A DNA stretch of 64,000 bases from NCBI RefSeq assembly GCF_028682175.1, contig NZ_JANHKS010000019.1, positions 36,971-100,970 of the forward strand, in the 5' to 3' direction. The notes beneath the pieces are model-generated. The model had not been told where the DNA came from and ran no database searches. It saw nothing but the letters and a program-made list of their open reading frames with translations. Origin of the DNA: Pseudomonas putida (lineage in GTDB: Bacteria > Pseudomonadota > Gammaproteobacteria > Pseudomonadales > Pseudomonadaceae). The position numbers and the translations under genes were made by a program. Positions 57,814 to 64,000 of this stretch are shown in pieces. How positions within the stretch are numbered: the stretch's first letter is position 1; every line of letters begins with the position of its first letter.

Positions 57814-58671
57814 TCAAATGACCGCCAAATCGAAAAACGCCTTGATCAAGCGCAACTCCCGACGCCGCTCCAGGCAGCCGATGAAATGCTGATTGAGCAG
57901 TCCCTCCCCCGCAAGCGGCACGGCCACCACCCTGGGATCGTGGCTGACCTCCACCGATGACACGATACCGATGCCCAGATCCGCCGCCACCGCTTCGGTC
58001 ACCGCCTCGCGACTGTCCAGCTCCAGCAGCACCCGCGGCCCGACCACGGCCAGCGAGCAGGCCTCATCGAAGGTGCGGCGGGTGATCGAACTCGGTTCGC
58101 GCAGCACCATGATCTGCTGATCCAGCCGCTCAAGCGCAATCTCGCCCTCGCCAGCCCACTCATGCCGCGCAGGCAGCAAGGCGCAGATTCGCGACTGCGC
58201 CAGGCTCTGCAGATGCATGCCCTTGCGCGACTCCACCTCGGTGAGCACCGCGACATCCGCATGTTCCGACACCAGCGCTGCCAGGGTTTCCTGAGCGTTA
58301 CCCAGACGCAGATTGACCGTGATCCCCGGAAACTTCGCGCGCAGCCGGGCCAGCATGGGCATCACCATGTGCGGCCCGTCCGCCGCGACTTCCAGCCGCC
58401 CGGTAAGCAGTTGCCGGTTGGCTTCGAGCATTGCCTGGGCCTCTTCAGCCATGCCGAACATCGCCCGGGTGATCGCTGCCAGCTTGATGCCCTCGTCGGT
58501 CAGCTCGACCCGCCGCGCCGTTCGTCGCAGCAGGGTGATCTGGTAGTGGTCCTCCAGGGCCTTCACATGCCCGGTGACCGCTGGCTGGCTGATGAACAGG
58601 CGTGCTGCGGCGCGGGTGAAGCTGCCTTCCCGGGCGACGGCGTCGAAGGCACGCAATTGGAAGAGGTTCAT
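57814..58671 (-). CDS. LysR-family regulator divergent from phnW
   Basis: A 285-residue LysR regulator with the HTH at residues 3-60 (REGSFTRAAARLFISQPAVT) and an effector domain beginning GRLEVAADGPHMVMPMLARL. ATG 58671 is chosen as the first Met of the family start MNLFQLRAFDAVAREG. It is divergent from phnW with 111 bases between starts and probably activates phnWX when 2-aminoethylphosphonate is present. Confidence 0.92.
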   Translation of the reverse strand: MNLFQLRAFDAVAREGSFTRAAARLFISQPAVTGHVKALEDHYQITLLRRTARRVELTDEGIKLAAITRAMFGMAEEAQAMLEANRQLLTGRLEVAADGPHMVMPMLARLRAKFPGITVNLRLGNAQETLAALVSEHADVAVLTEVESRKGMHLQSLAQSRICALLPARHEWAGEGEIALERLDQQIMVLREPSSITRRTFDEACSLAVVGPRVLLELDSREAVTEAVAADLGIGIVSSVEVSHDPRVVAVPLAGEGLLNQHFIGCLERRRELRLIKAFFDLAVI

Positions 58672-58684
58672 GAATCGGCCTGAC

Positions 58685-58699
58685 TTATAGTTCGGATAA
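58685..58699. promoter_or_regulatory. Putative LysR-type operator in the phnW intergenic region
   Basis: TTAT-N7-ATAA (a T-N11-A site) lies 14 bases before the leftward LysR start. The sequence ATAGTTCG inside it recurs at 58718-58725, suggesting a second half-site nearer phnW. Confidence 0.42.
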
Positions 58700-58782
58700 C
58701 AACAAGCAATTTGATTGATAGTTCGCCTGCGGTCAACGTATGCCCGTCGCTTCCGATCCCCTGACGCTTCGAGGACACGCCC

Positions 58783-59892
58783 ATGAGCATTGCGCAACCG
58801 ATCCTGCTGACTCCCGGCCCGCTGACCACTTCTGCCCGCACCCGTCAGGCGATGATGGTCGACTGGGGCTCATGGGACGACCGCTTCAACAAGCTGACCG
58901 CCAGCCTGTGCTGGCAGTTGCTGGACATCATCAACGGCCACGAAACCCACCGTTGCGTCCCCCTGCAAGGCAGCGGCACCTTCGCCGTGGAAGCGGCCAT
59001 CGGCACCCTGGTGCCCCGCGACGGCAAAGTGCTGGTGCTGATCAACGGCGCCTACGGCAAACGCCTGGCGAAAATCTGCGAGGTGCTGGGCCGCGACTTC
59101 TGCACGTTTGAAACTGCCGAAGACCAGCCGACCACCGCTGCCGACGTCGAAACGATGCTGCAGACCGATCCGCGCATCACCCACGTCGCGCTGATTCATT
59201 GCGAGACCAGCACCGGCATCCTCAACCCGCTGCCGGAAATCGCCGAGGTCATCGCCCGGGCCGGCAAGCGCCTGATCATCGATGCCATGAGTTCCTTCGG
59301 CGCGCTGCCGGTGGACGCGGCGAAAGTCCCGTTCGACGCCCTGATCGCAGCGTCCGGCAAATGCCTGGAAGGCGTGCCGGGCATGGGCTTCGTCTTCGCC
59401 CGCAAAGAGGCGCTGGACGCCGCTGCCGGCAACTCGCACTCGCTGGCCATGGACCTGCACGACCAGTACACCTACATGGCCAAGACCGGCCAGTGGCGTT
59501 TCACCCCGCCGACTCACGTGGTCGCCGCGCTGCACGAGGCGCTGCTGCAATACAAGGAAGAAGGCGGCCTCCCTGCGCGCAACGCCCGTTATGTCGACAA
59601 CTGCAAGGCGCTGCTCGATGGCATGGCCGAACTGGGCCTGCGCAGCTTCCTGCCTGCCGCGATCCAGGCGCCGATCATCGTTACCTTCCACGCCCCGCGC
59701 GATGCGCGCTACCAGTTCAAGGACTTCTACGAGCGGGTCAAGGCCAAGGGTTTCATCCTTTATCCCGGCAAGCTGACCCAGGTCGAAACCTTCCGCGTCG
59801 GCTGCATCGGCCACGTGGACGCCAAGGGCATGCAGGCCGCCGTGGACGCCATCGGCGAAGTGCTGCGGGAAATGGAAGTGCTGGACATCTGA
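58783..59892 (+). CDS. phnW: 2-Aminoethylphosphonate--pyruvate transaminase
   Basis: A 369-residue PLP aminotransferase (class V) that converts 2-aminoethylphosphonate and pyruvate to phosphonoacetaldehyde and alanine. The N-terminus [18 protein letters not shown] and [11 protein letters not shown] are diagnostic. The PLP lysine is K193 in [18 protein letters not shown], and the PLP-contacting Asp lies in [12 protein letters not shown]. Downstream phnX begins 66 bases after its stop. Length is normal. Confidence 0.95.
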   Translation: MSIAQPILLTPGPLTTSARTRQAMMVDWGSWDDRFNKLTASLCWQLLDIINGHETHRCVPLQGSGTFAVEAAIGTLVPRDGKVLVLINGAYGKRLAKICEVLGRDFCTFETAEDQPTTAADVETMLQTDPRITHVALIHCETSTGILNPLPEIAEVIARAGKRLIIDAMSSFGALPVDAAKVPFDALIAASGKCLEGVPGMGFVFARKEALDAAAGNSHSLAMDLHDQYTYMAKTGQWRFTPPTHVVAALHEALLQYKEEGGLPARNARYVDNCKALLDGMAELGLRSFLPAAIQAPIIVTFHAPRDARYQFKDFYERVKAKGFILYPGKLTQVETFRVGCIGHVDAKGMQAAVDAIGEVLREMEVLDI

Positions 59893-59958
59893 ACCTCGCC
59901 ACCTGTTTGAAACCCTGATCTGACACCCTGACTTCGCTACGAATTTGAGGATTGACCC

Positions 59959-60786
59959 ATGAACTACAGCAACCCGACCCAACTGCAAGCTGCGATTCTC
60001 GACTGGGCTGGCACCGTCGTCGATTTCGGCTCCTTCGCCCCGACGCAGATCTTCGTCGAAGCCTTTGGCGAGTTCGACGTGCAGGTGTCCATCGAAGAAG
60101 CCCGCGGCCCGATGGGCATGGGCAAGTGGGACCACATCCGCACGCTGTGCGACCAGCCGCAGATCGCCGAGCGCTATTGCAAGGCCTTCGGCCGCACGCC
60201 GACTGACGATGATGTCACCGCCATCTACGAGCGCTTCATGCCGCTGCAGATCGAGAAGATCGCCACCCACTCGGCGTTGATTCCGGGTGCGCTGGATACC
60301 CTCACCGGCCTGCGCCAGCAAGGGCTGAAGATCGGCTCATGCTCGGGCTACCCGGCGGTGGTGATGAAGAAGGTGGTCGAACTGGCGGCGAAAAACGGCT
60401 ATGTCGCCGATCACGTGGTGGCCACCGATGAGGTGCCCAATGGCCGCCCGTGGCCTGCTCAAGCGCTGGCCAACGTGATTGCCCTGGGAATCGATGATGT
60501 GGCGGCGTGCGTCAAGGTCGATGACACCGTGCCGGGGATTCTCGAAGGGCGTCGCGCCGGGATGTGGACGGTGGCGCTGGTCTGCTCGGGTAACGCGCTG
60601 GGCCTGACCTACGAGCAGTATCAGGCCCTGGCGCCGGAGAAGCTGGACGCCGAACGCAAACGCATCCACGCCCTGTTCGAAGGCTCACGTCCGCATTACT
60701 TGGTGGACACGATCAACGAATTGCCCGAGGTGATCGCCGATATCAACCGGCGCCTGGCCAAGGGCGAGATGCCGCAAAGCGCCTGA
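59959..60786 (+). CDS. phnX: Phosphonoacetaldehyde hydrolase (phosphonatase)
   Basis: A 275-residue HAD-superfamily enzyme that splits phosphonoacetaldehyde into acetaldehyde and phosphate. The nucleophile is D15 in [14 protein letters not shown], and the Schiff-base lysine of the cap is K56 in [14 protein letters not shown]. Acidic residues in [17 protein letters not shown] complete the metal site. It follows phnW in the same direction and ends just before a REP pair. Confidence 0.95.
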   Translation: MNYSNPTQLQAAILDWAGTVVDFGSFAPTQIFVEAFGEFDVQVSIEEARGPMGMGKWDHIRTLCDQPQIAERYCKAFGRTPTDDDVTAIYERFMPLQIEKIATHSALIPGALDTLTGLRQQGLKIGSCSGYPAVVMKKVVELAAKNGYVADHVVATDEVPNGRPWPAQALANVIALGIDDVAACVKVDDTVPGILEGRRAGMWTVALVCSGNALGLTYEQYQALAPEKLDAERKRIHALFEGSRPHYLVDTINELPEVIADINRRLAKGEMPQSA

Positions 60787-60796
60787 TTATATAAAC

Positions 60797-60866
60797 CGTA
60801 GCAGCACGGCTTGCCGGCGGGGGCGGCCTCATGATCGCCCCCGCCGGCAAGCCATGCTGCTACGGG
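60797..60866. repeat. REP inverted pair (family A) after phnX
   Basis: CCGTAGCAGCACGGCTTGCC faces GGCAAGCCATGCTGCTACGG with CGGGGGCG/CGCCCCCG inner arms, forming one long hairpin between the convergent phnX and FMN-reductase genes. Confidence 0.9.
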
Positions 60867-60876
60867 TGACTGGTGG

Positions 60877-61440
60877 TCAGGCCTTGAGGGTCCGCTCAAC
60901 ATGCCCGGCAAACGCATCAATGATGCTCTGCAGGAACGGGCGGGTCTTCTCGTTCAGCTTGCCTTGCTCATCGAAGAAACTCCCGGCACCGCCCAGATAC
61001 GCCTCCGGCTGCTGCATGCACAGCACATCCAGGAACACGAACGACTGACGCAAGTGCTGGTTGGCCCCGAAGCCGCCGATGGCGCCGGGCGAAACGCTGA
61101 CCACCGCCGCAGGCTTGGCCTTGCCCCAGGAGCTCTTGCCATACGGGCGCGAACCCACGTCGATGGCGTTTTTCAGCACACCCGGCACCGAGCGGTTGTA
61201 TTCCGGGGTGACGAACAGGAAACCGTCAGCGCCTTGCAGGGCCTGACGAAACGCGGTGTAGGCCGCAGGTGGCGAATCGAGGTCGATGTCTTCGTTGTAC
61301 AGGGGCAGATCGCCGATTTCGACGATTTTCAGCGCAAGGCTCGAAGGTGCCAGCTCCGCCAGCGCCTTGGCGACCTTGCGGTTGAGGGACTCTTTTCTCA
61401 AGCTGCCGACGATCACTGCAATCGTATGAACCTGGCTCAT
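60877..61440 (-). CDS. NADPH-dependent FMN reductase (ChrR/azoreductase-like)
   Basis: A 187-residue flavodoxin-fold reductase. The FMN phosphate loop is GSLRKESLNRKVAKAL near residue 13, and the isoalloxazine segment PEYNRSVPGVLKNAIDVGSR near 79 matches quinone/chromate reductases such as ChrR and YieF. Likely roles are two-electron reduction of quinones and defence against oxidative stress. It is convergent with phnX across a REP pair. Confidence 0.92.
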   Translation of the reverse strand: MSQVHTIAVIVGSLRKESLNRKVAKALAELAPSSLALKIVEIGDLPLYNEDIDLDSPPAAYTAFRQALQGADGFLFVTPEYNRSVPGVLKNAIDVGSRPYGKSSWGKAKPAAVVSVSPGAIGGFGANQHLRQSFVFLDVLCMQQPEAYLGGAGSFFDEQGKLNEKTRPFLQSIIDAFAGHVERTLKA

Positions 61441-61753
61441 GAACCTGACCTTCTTCTGATGGAGGAGTGACAGTTATAGATCAAGGCGACGAATTGGTCA
61501 GCGCAGTTTTTTCGTTCTCTTTGATCGAACCAGCCGATCTGCAACGCAAAACTTCGCTCCGTGAGCCTACCGTTGGTCGCGACTATTTTTTCCTCATTCG
61601 AAAACTACCCCGTAAAACGGCGGTCTGAAAGCCTTGAGCGGGGAAAGCCCCTTCGCAACCCAGGGAACGGTCTTACAAGCGGACACGGATTCACGGCCTG
61701 CGGTGGTACGATGCAGGCGAAACGAGCAGTTATTTCCAGAGGTTACAAAGCAA
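61441..61753. other. Intergenic region, no gene seen
   Basis: 313 bases between the divergent FMN-reductase and the 71-residue gene. No RNA gene or repeat stands out. Frames that extend the small protein upstream lack a ribosome site. Confidence 0.5.
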
Positions 61754-61969
61754 ATGGCTTCAAACGATCATGTCGCACAATTTCATGCACGAGATGCAGA
61801 GGGTCGCATCTATCCCGTGCGGGAATTCCATGATTTAAAGCCAGACGAGACGGGCGAGATGAAGCAGGTCATCACCTATCGCCTGGTCATCGGCGACCGT
61901 GTGAATCATCTGGGCGGTGACGAGTTCGAACTGATTCAGTCGGGGATCAAGCTGACCCGCGTCAGCTGA
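61754..61969 (+). CDS. Small conserved hypothetical protein (71 aa)
   Basis: A short, charged, soluble protein I do not recognise. It opens MASNDHVAQFHARDAEGRIY and contains the alternating pattern ITYRLVIGDRVNHLGGDEFEL, which suggests a small beta-rich fold. I chose ATG 61754 because AGAGG lies upstream at 61737-61741 and codons before it are not protein-like. Third-position GC is high as in neighbouring genes, supporting translation. It is followed by a REP pair. Confidence 0.65.
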   Translation: MASNDHVAQFHARDAEGRIYPVREFHDLKPDETGEMKQVITYRLVIGDRVNHLGGDEFELIQSGIKLTRVS

Positions 61970-61980
61970 ACCCCGCAGTC

Positions 61981-62095
61981 CTGTAGCAGTCCGGCTTGCC
62001 GGCGGGAGCGGCCGACCTGTGACACATGCGTCGCCTGACACACCGCTCCCGCCGGCAAGCCGTGCTGCTACGGGGTGGTCGTGCTGCTACGGGGC
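61981..62095. repeat. REP inverted pair (family A) with a duplicated tail
   Basis: CTGTAGCAGTCCGGCTTGCC faces GGCAAGCCGTGCTGCTACGG; the last segment GTGCTGCTACGGGG is repeated after five bases. It lies between the 71-residue gene and the GNAT gene, which converge here. Confidence 0.87.
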
Positions 62096-62662
62096 GGTGT
62101 CTTCAAAGAACAGATACCAGAAGATCGCGGATTCCCGAGTGCTCGGGTCGATCGCGCGATAGCGCAGGTGATCCACCCCGCCCACCACGAACCCGTAGCG
62201 TTCATACAGCCGGCATGCCGCCAGGTTGTTGTTCTGGGTTTCCAGCATGATCCCCGGCAACTCGTGCTTGCGCGCCCAGAAGCGCGCCACGTCCAGCAGC
62301 TTGCCCGCCACACCGCTGCGCCGCATGGCTGTGTCCACCGCCAGCTCGTCGATATGGGCGAAACCATTCCAGTGCTTGCTGATGACGATGTGCCCCACCG
62401 GATCTTCGTCCAGCCAGGCCACCAGCACCGTGCCATCGGCCGCATCGCGGTAATGACAGAACTCTTCAGAATCGATCCCGTAGTTCTTCAGATAAGGCTC
62501 GACCGCGTCGATGGGCCATTGCGCAACCGGTACGCCGATCTGCACCTGGGCGTAGCCAGTGACCGTGAAGGTGAATTCGCTGTTGAGGATGTAATCCTCG
62601 AAGCACTCGTCGGCGACCCGAATGCTCAGGTCCAACTCGTCGCGGCACGCTCGTTCGTTCAC
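62087..62662 (-). CDS. GNAT-family N-acetyltransferase, streptothricin-acetyltransferase-like
   Basis: A 191-residue acetyl-CoA-dependent transferase. The acetyl-CoA loop region is DTAMRRSGVAGKLLDVARFW near residue 115, and the C-terminus NNNLAACRLYERYGFVVGGV and SAIFWYLFFE resemble streptothricin (SatA-type) acetyltransferases. The true acceptor is unknown; most such proteins in soil bacteria are not proven resistance genes. I take GTG 62662; an ATG at 62716 would overlap dnaQ and adds Gly-rich residues from the dnaQ shadow. It follows dnaQ 17 bases after its stop. Confidence 0.8.
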   Translation of the reverse strand: MNERACRDELDLSIRVADECFEDYILNSEFTFTVTGYAQVQIGVPVAQWPIDAVEPYLKNYGIDSEEFCHYRDAADGTVLVAWLDEDPVGHIVISKHWNGFAHIDELAVDTAMRRSGVAGKLLDVARFWARKHELPGIMLETQNNNLAACRLYERYGFVVGGVDHLRYRAIDPSTRESAIFWYLFFEDTAP

Positions 62663-62679
62663 AGGACCGCCCCCTGACG

Positions 62680-63438
62680 TCAGGCCTGGGCCTCGCTCTC
62701 TAATAACTGCGTCCACAACGCCGGCGCACCGGCCGACTTGGCGATCACTGCCAGGCGGGCAGCGTGGTCGGCCAGCTCCGCTTCGCTGGCGACAATCACC
62801 CGGCCCGGCGTGCGGTTGGCGATACGGCGCACTTCCGACGGCCGCTCGGCCCCGCCTTCACCGTCGCTGTTACCGGCCAGGGACAGGGTCGTCTGGCCGC
62901 CGGTCATCGCCAGGTAGACGTCCGCCAGAATCTCGGAGTCGAGCAAGGCGCCGTGCAGCTCGCGGTTGGAGTTGTCGACGTCGTAGCGTTTGCACAGCGC
63001 GTCGAGGCTGTTGCGCTGCCCCGGATGACGCTCGCGGGCCATGGCCAGGGTGTCGAGCACCGTGCAGAAGGTGGCGATGTCCGCGCGGTCGGTCTGGCCG
63101 ATCAGGGCGAATTCGTTGTTGAGGAAGCCGACGTCGAACGCCGCGTTGTGGATGATGAGCTGGGCGCCCTTGATGAATTCGTAGAACTCATCGGCCACTT
63201 CGGCAAAGCGTGGCTTGCCGATCAGGAACTGGTCGGTGATGCCGTGGACGCCAATCGCGCCTTCATCACTGGAACGGTCCGGTTGCAGGTAGACGTGAAA
63301 GTGCCGCCCGGTCAACCGGCGCCCGATCACTTCCACACAACCGATCTCGATCACCCGGTGGCCGTCGGTGACGGGCATACCGGTGGTTTCGGTATCGAGT
63401 ACGATTCTTCGTTCTGTGATGTTGTTTTCTGCAGTCAT
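62680..63438 (-). CDS. dnaQ: DNA polymerase III epsilon subunit (proofreading exonuclease)
   Basis: A 252-residue 3'-5' exonuclease that proofreads for the replicative polymerase. ExoI is LDTETTG with D15 and E17, ExoII is NAAFDVGFLNN with D102, and ExoIII has H162 and D167 in LHGALLDSEILADV. A sliding-clamp motif QTTLSL occupies residues 182-187, followed by a linker and an alpha-binding C-terminus. In other Pseudomonas the neighbouring gene is rnhA; here a repeat block lies directly upstream, so rnhA, if still linked, is beyond the window. Confidence 0.97.
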   Translation of the reverse strand: MTAENNITERRIVLDTETTGMPVTDGHRVIEIGCVEVIGRRLTGRHFHVYLQPDRSSDEGAIGVHGITDQFLIGKPRFAEVADEFYEFIKGAQLIIHNAAFDVGFLNNEFALIGQTDRADIATFCTVLDTLAMARERHPGQRNSLDALCKRYDVDNSNRELHGALLDSEILADVYLAMTGGQTTLSLAGNSDGEGGAERPSEVRRIANRTPGRVIVASEAELADHAARLAVIAKSAGAPALWTQLLESEAQA

Positions 63439-63556
63439 AACCTACGCCTCAGCTTCAGGCGCGGATATTAACACGGGAGTTTTGGGCGTGCGCCCTTCGC
63501 GCTCCCTCGCTTTTTCTTGCGACGCTGAGGTCGTGTGTAACGGAGGGTGCGACGCT

Positions 63557-63933
63557 GATCGTTCCCACGCTCTGCGTGGGAATGCGCTGTGCGACGCTCC
63601 GCGTCTTGGGGTGACGCTGGGATTGGGTGTATATCCATTTTCGTGGTGGTTTTGGCCTAGGGTTTCGCCCCTTACGGGCGACTGACTTTCCTTTCGGGGA
63701 AAGTAAGCAAAGCCATTGCGACAGGCTGGGGTCCTTCGGACTTCCCTCGCTCCGGCGCCGTTCCGGGGGCACGCCGTGATGGGCCGTCCCTGGCCCGCAC
63801 GGCTTTCGCGGCATCCATGCCGCTCATCCCCCTACACGACACCTGCGCTCGGCCTGGCGCCTTAACGTCGCGTTCGGCGGCGCCTGCACCATCGCGCACG
63901 AAGATCAAGATCAAGATCAAGATCAAAAACACA
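63557..63933 (+). repeat. Dispersed ~370-bp repeat, copy D (full length)
   Basis: Begins at GATCGTTCCCACGCTCTGCG and ends at the GATCAAGATCAAGATCAA tail, here expanded to four GATCAA units. It is closely similar to copy C along its length. Frames through it encode the same Arg/Pro-rich peptides as the other copies. Confidence 0.9.
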
Positions 63934-63941
63934 CCACCATC

Positions 63942-64000
63942 CCGTAGCAGTCCGGCTTGCCGGCGTCGGCGCCCTCAAAATCGCCCCCGCCGGCAAGCCG
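63942..64000. repeat. REP pair (family A), cut by window edge
   Basis: CCCGTAGCAGTCCGGCTTGC faces GCCCCCGCCGGCAAGCCG, which runs off the right edge. Same arrangement as after copy C. Confidence 0.88.

Larger units (their letters stand above)
63439..64000. other. Gene-free repeat region at the right edge
   Basis: 562 bases with no gene. It holds about 110 bases that should include the dnaQ promoter, then copy D of the ~370-bp dispersed repeat (63557-63933) and a REP doublet cut by the window end. Confidence 0.8.

Overview
The window is high-GC DNA from a fluorescent Pseudomonas, probably of the P. fluorescens group. The basis is gene content (a Pha/Mrp antiporter with fused A and B subunits, DUF2789, DUF2790, a DksA paralogue, an inositol locus with an RpiR regulator, phnWX, dnaQ) and many copies of the short palindromic REP sequences typical of these genomes. 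It is a chromosomal segment. I see no integrase, transposase, phage gene, tRNA, rRNA or CRISPR array.

Layout. 1-6.04 kb: a six-cistron Na+(K+)/H+ antiporter operon, with its first gene cut by the window edge. 6.1-8.9 kb: a DUF2946 protein and a TonB-dependent receptor. 8.9-12.2 kb: small conserved proteins, an orphan DUF2235 (Tle1-type) hydrolase and a DksA paralogue with an incomplete zinc site. 12.6-26.7 kb: an inositol uptake and catabolism locus (ABC permease, ATPase and binding protein, a YdgJ/IolW-like dehydrogenase, IolD, IolA, IolB, IolE, IolC-DUF2090) read leftward, and an RpiR-type regulator read rightward. 27.6-31.5 kb: a coupled DUF72-ybhP-clsB-ybhN set. 32.4-37.6 kb: a compact six-gene operon (transaldolase, sulfotransferase, SDR, saccharopine-dehydrogenase-like protein, SAM methyltransferase, APS kinase) that matches no pathway I know. 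38.2-40.3 kb: cytochrome b561, a DipZ-like thiol transporter and a DUF2790 protein. 40.3-41.7 kb: a long repeat block. 41.7-49.8 kb: an MFS/HlyD exporter, DUF427, an EgtB-EgtD fusion, and 3-hydroxyisobutyryl-CoA hydrolase with an acyl-CoA dehydrogenase. 49.8-55.1 kb: a 1751-residue dermonecrotic-type toxin with an HExxH motif. 55.2-60.8 kb: 2-aminoethylphosphonate use (MFS transporter, two LysR regulators, phnW, phnX). 60.9-63.4 kb: FMN reductase, a 71-residue protein, a GNAT enzyme and dnaQ. The last 0.56 kb is repeat.

How the genes work together. In the inositol locus the ABC system imports the sugar, a dehydrogenase makes the inosose, and IolE, IolD, IolB and IolC-DUF2090 carry it to dihydroxyacetone phosphate and malonic semialdehyde, which IolA turns into acetyl-CoA. 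Four AT-rich sites close to GGAA-N6-TTCC lie at the two control regions and probably bind the RpiR protein. In the unassigned operon, CysC would supply PAPS to the sulfotransferase, while the transaldolase, the two oxidoreductases and the methyltransferase build and decorate the acceptor. PhnW and PhnX convert 2-aminoethylphosphonate to acetaldehyde and phosphate.

The best candidates for new biology are the six-gene sulfotransferase operon, the metalloprotease-like toxin, the EgtB-EgtD fusion (reverse order to fungal Egt1), the alternating 83/85-bp tandem REP array, and a ~370-bp dispersed repeat that always has REPs at the same end. All assignments come from reading the sequence, without database searches.
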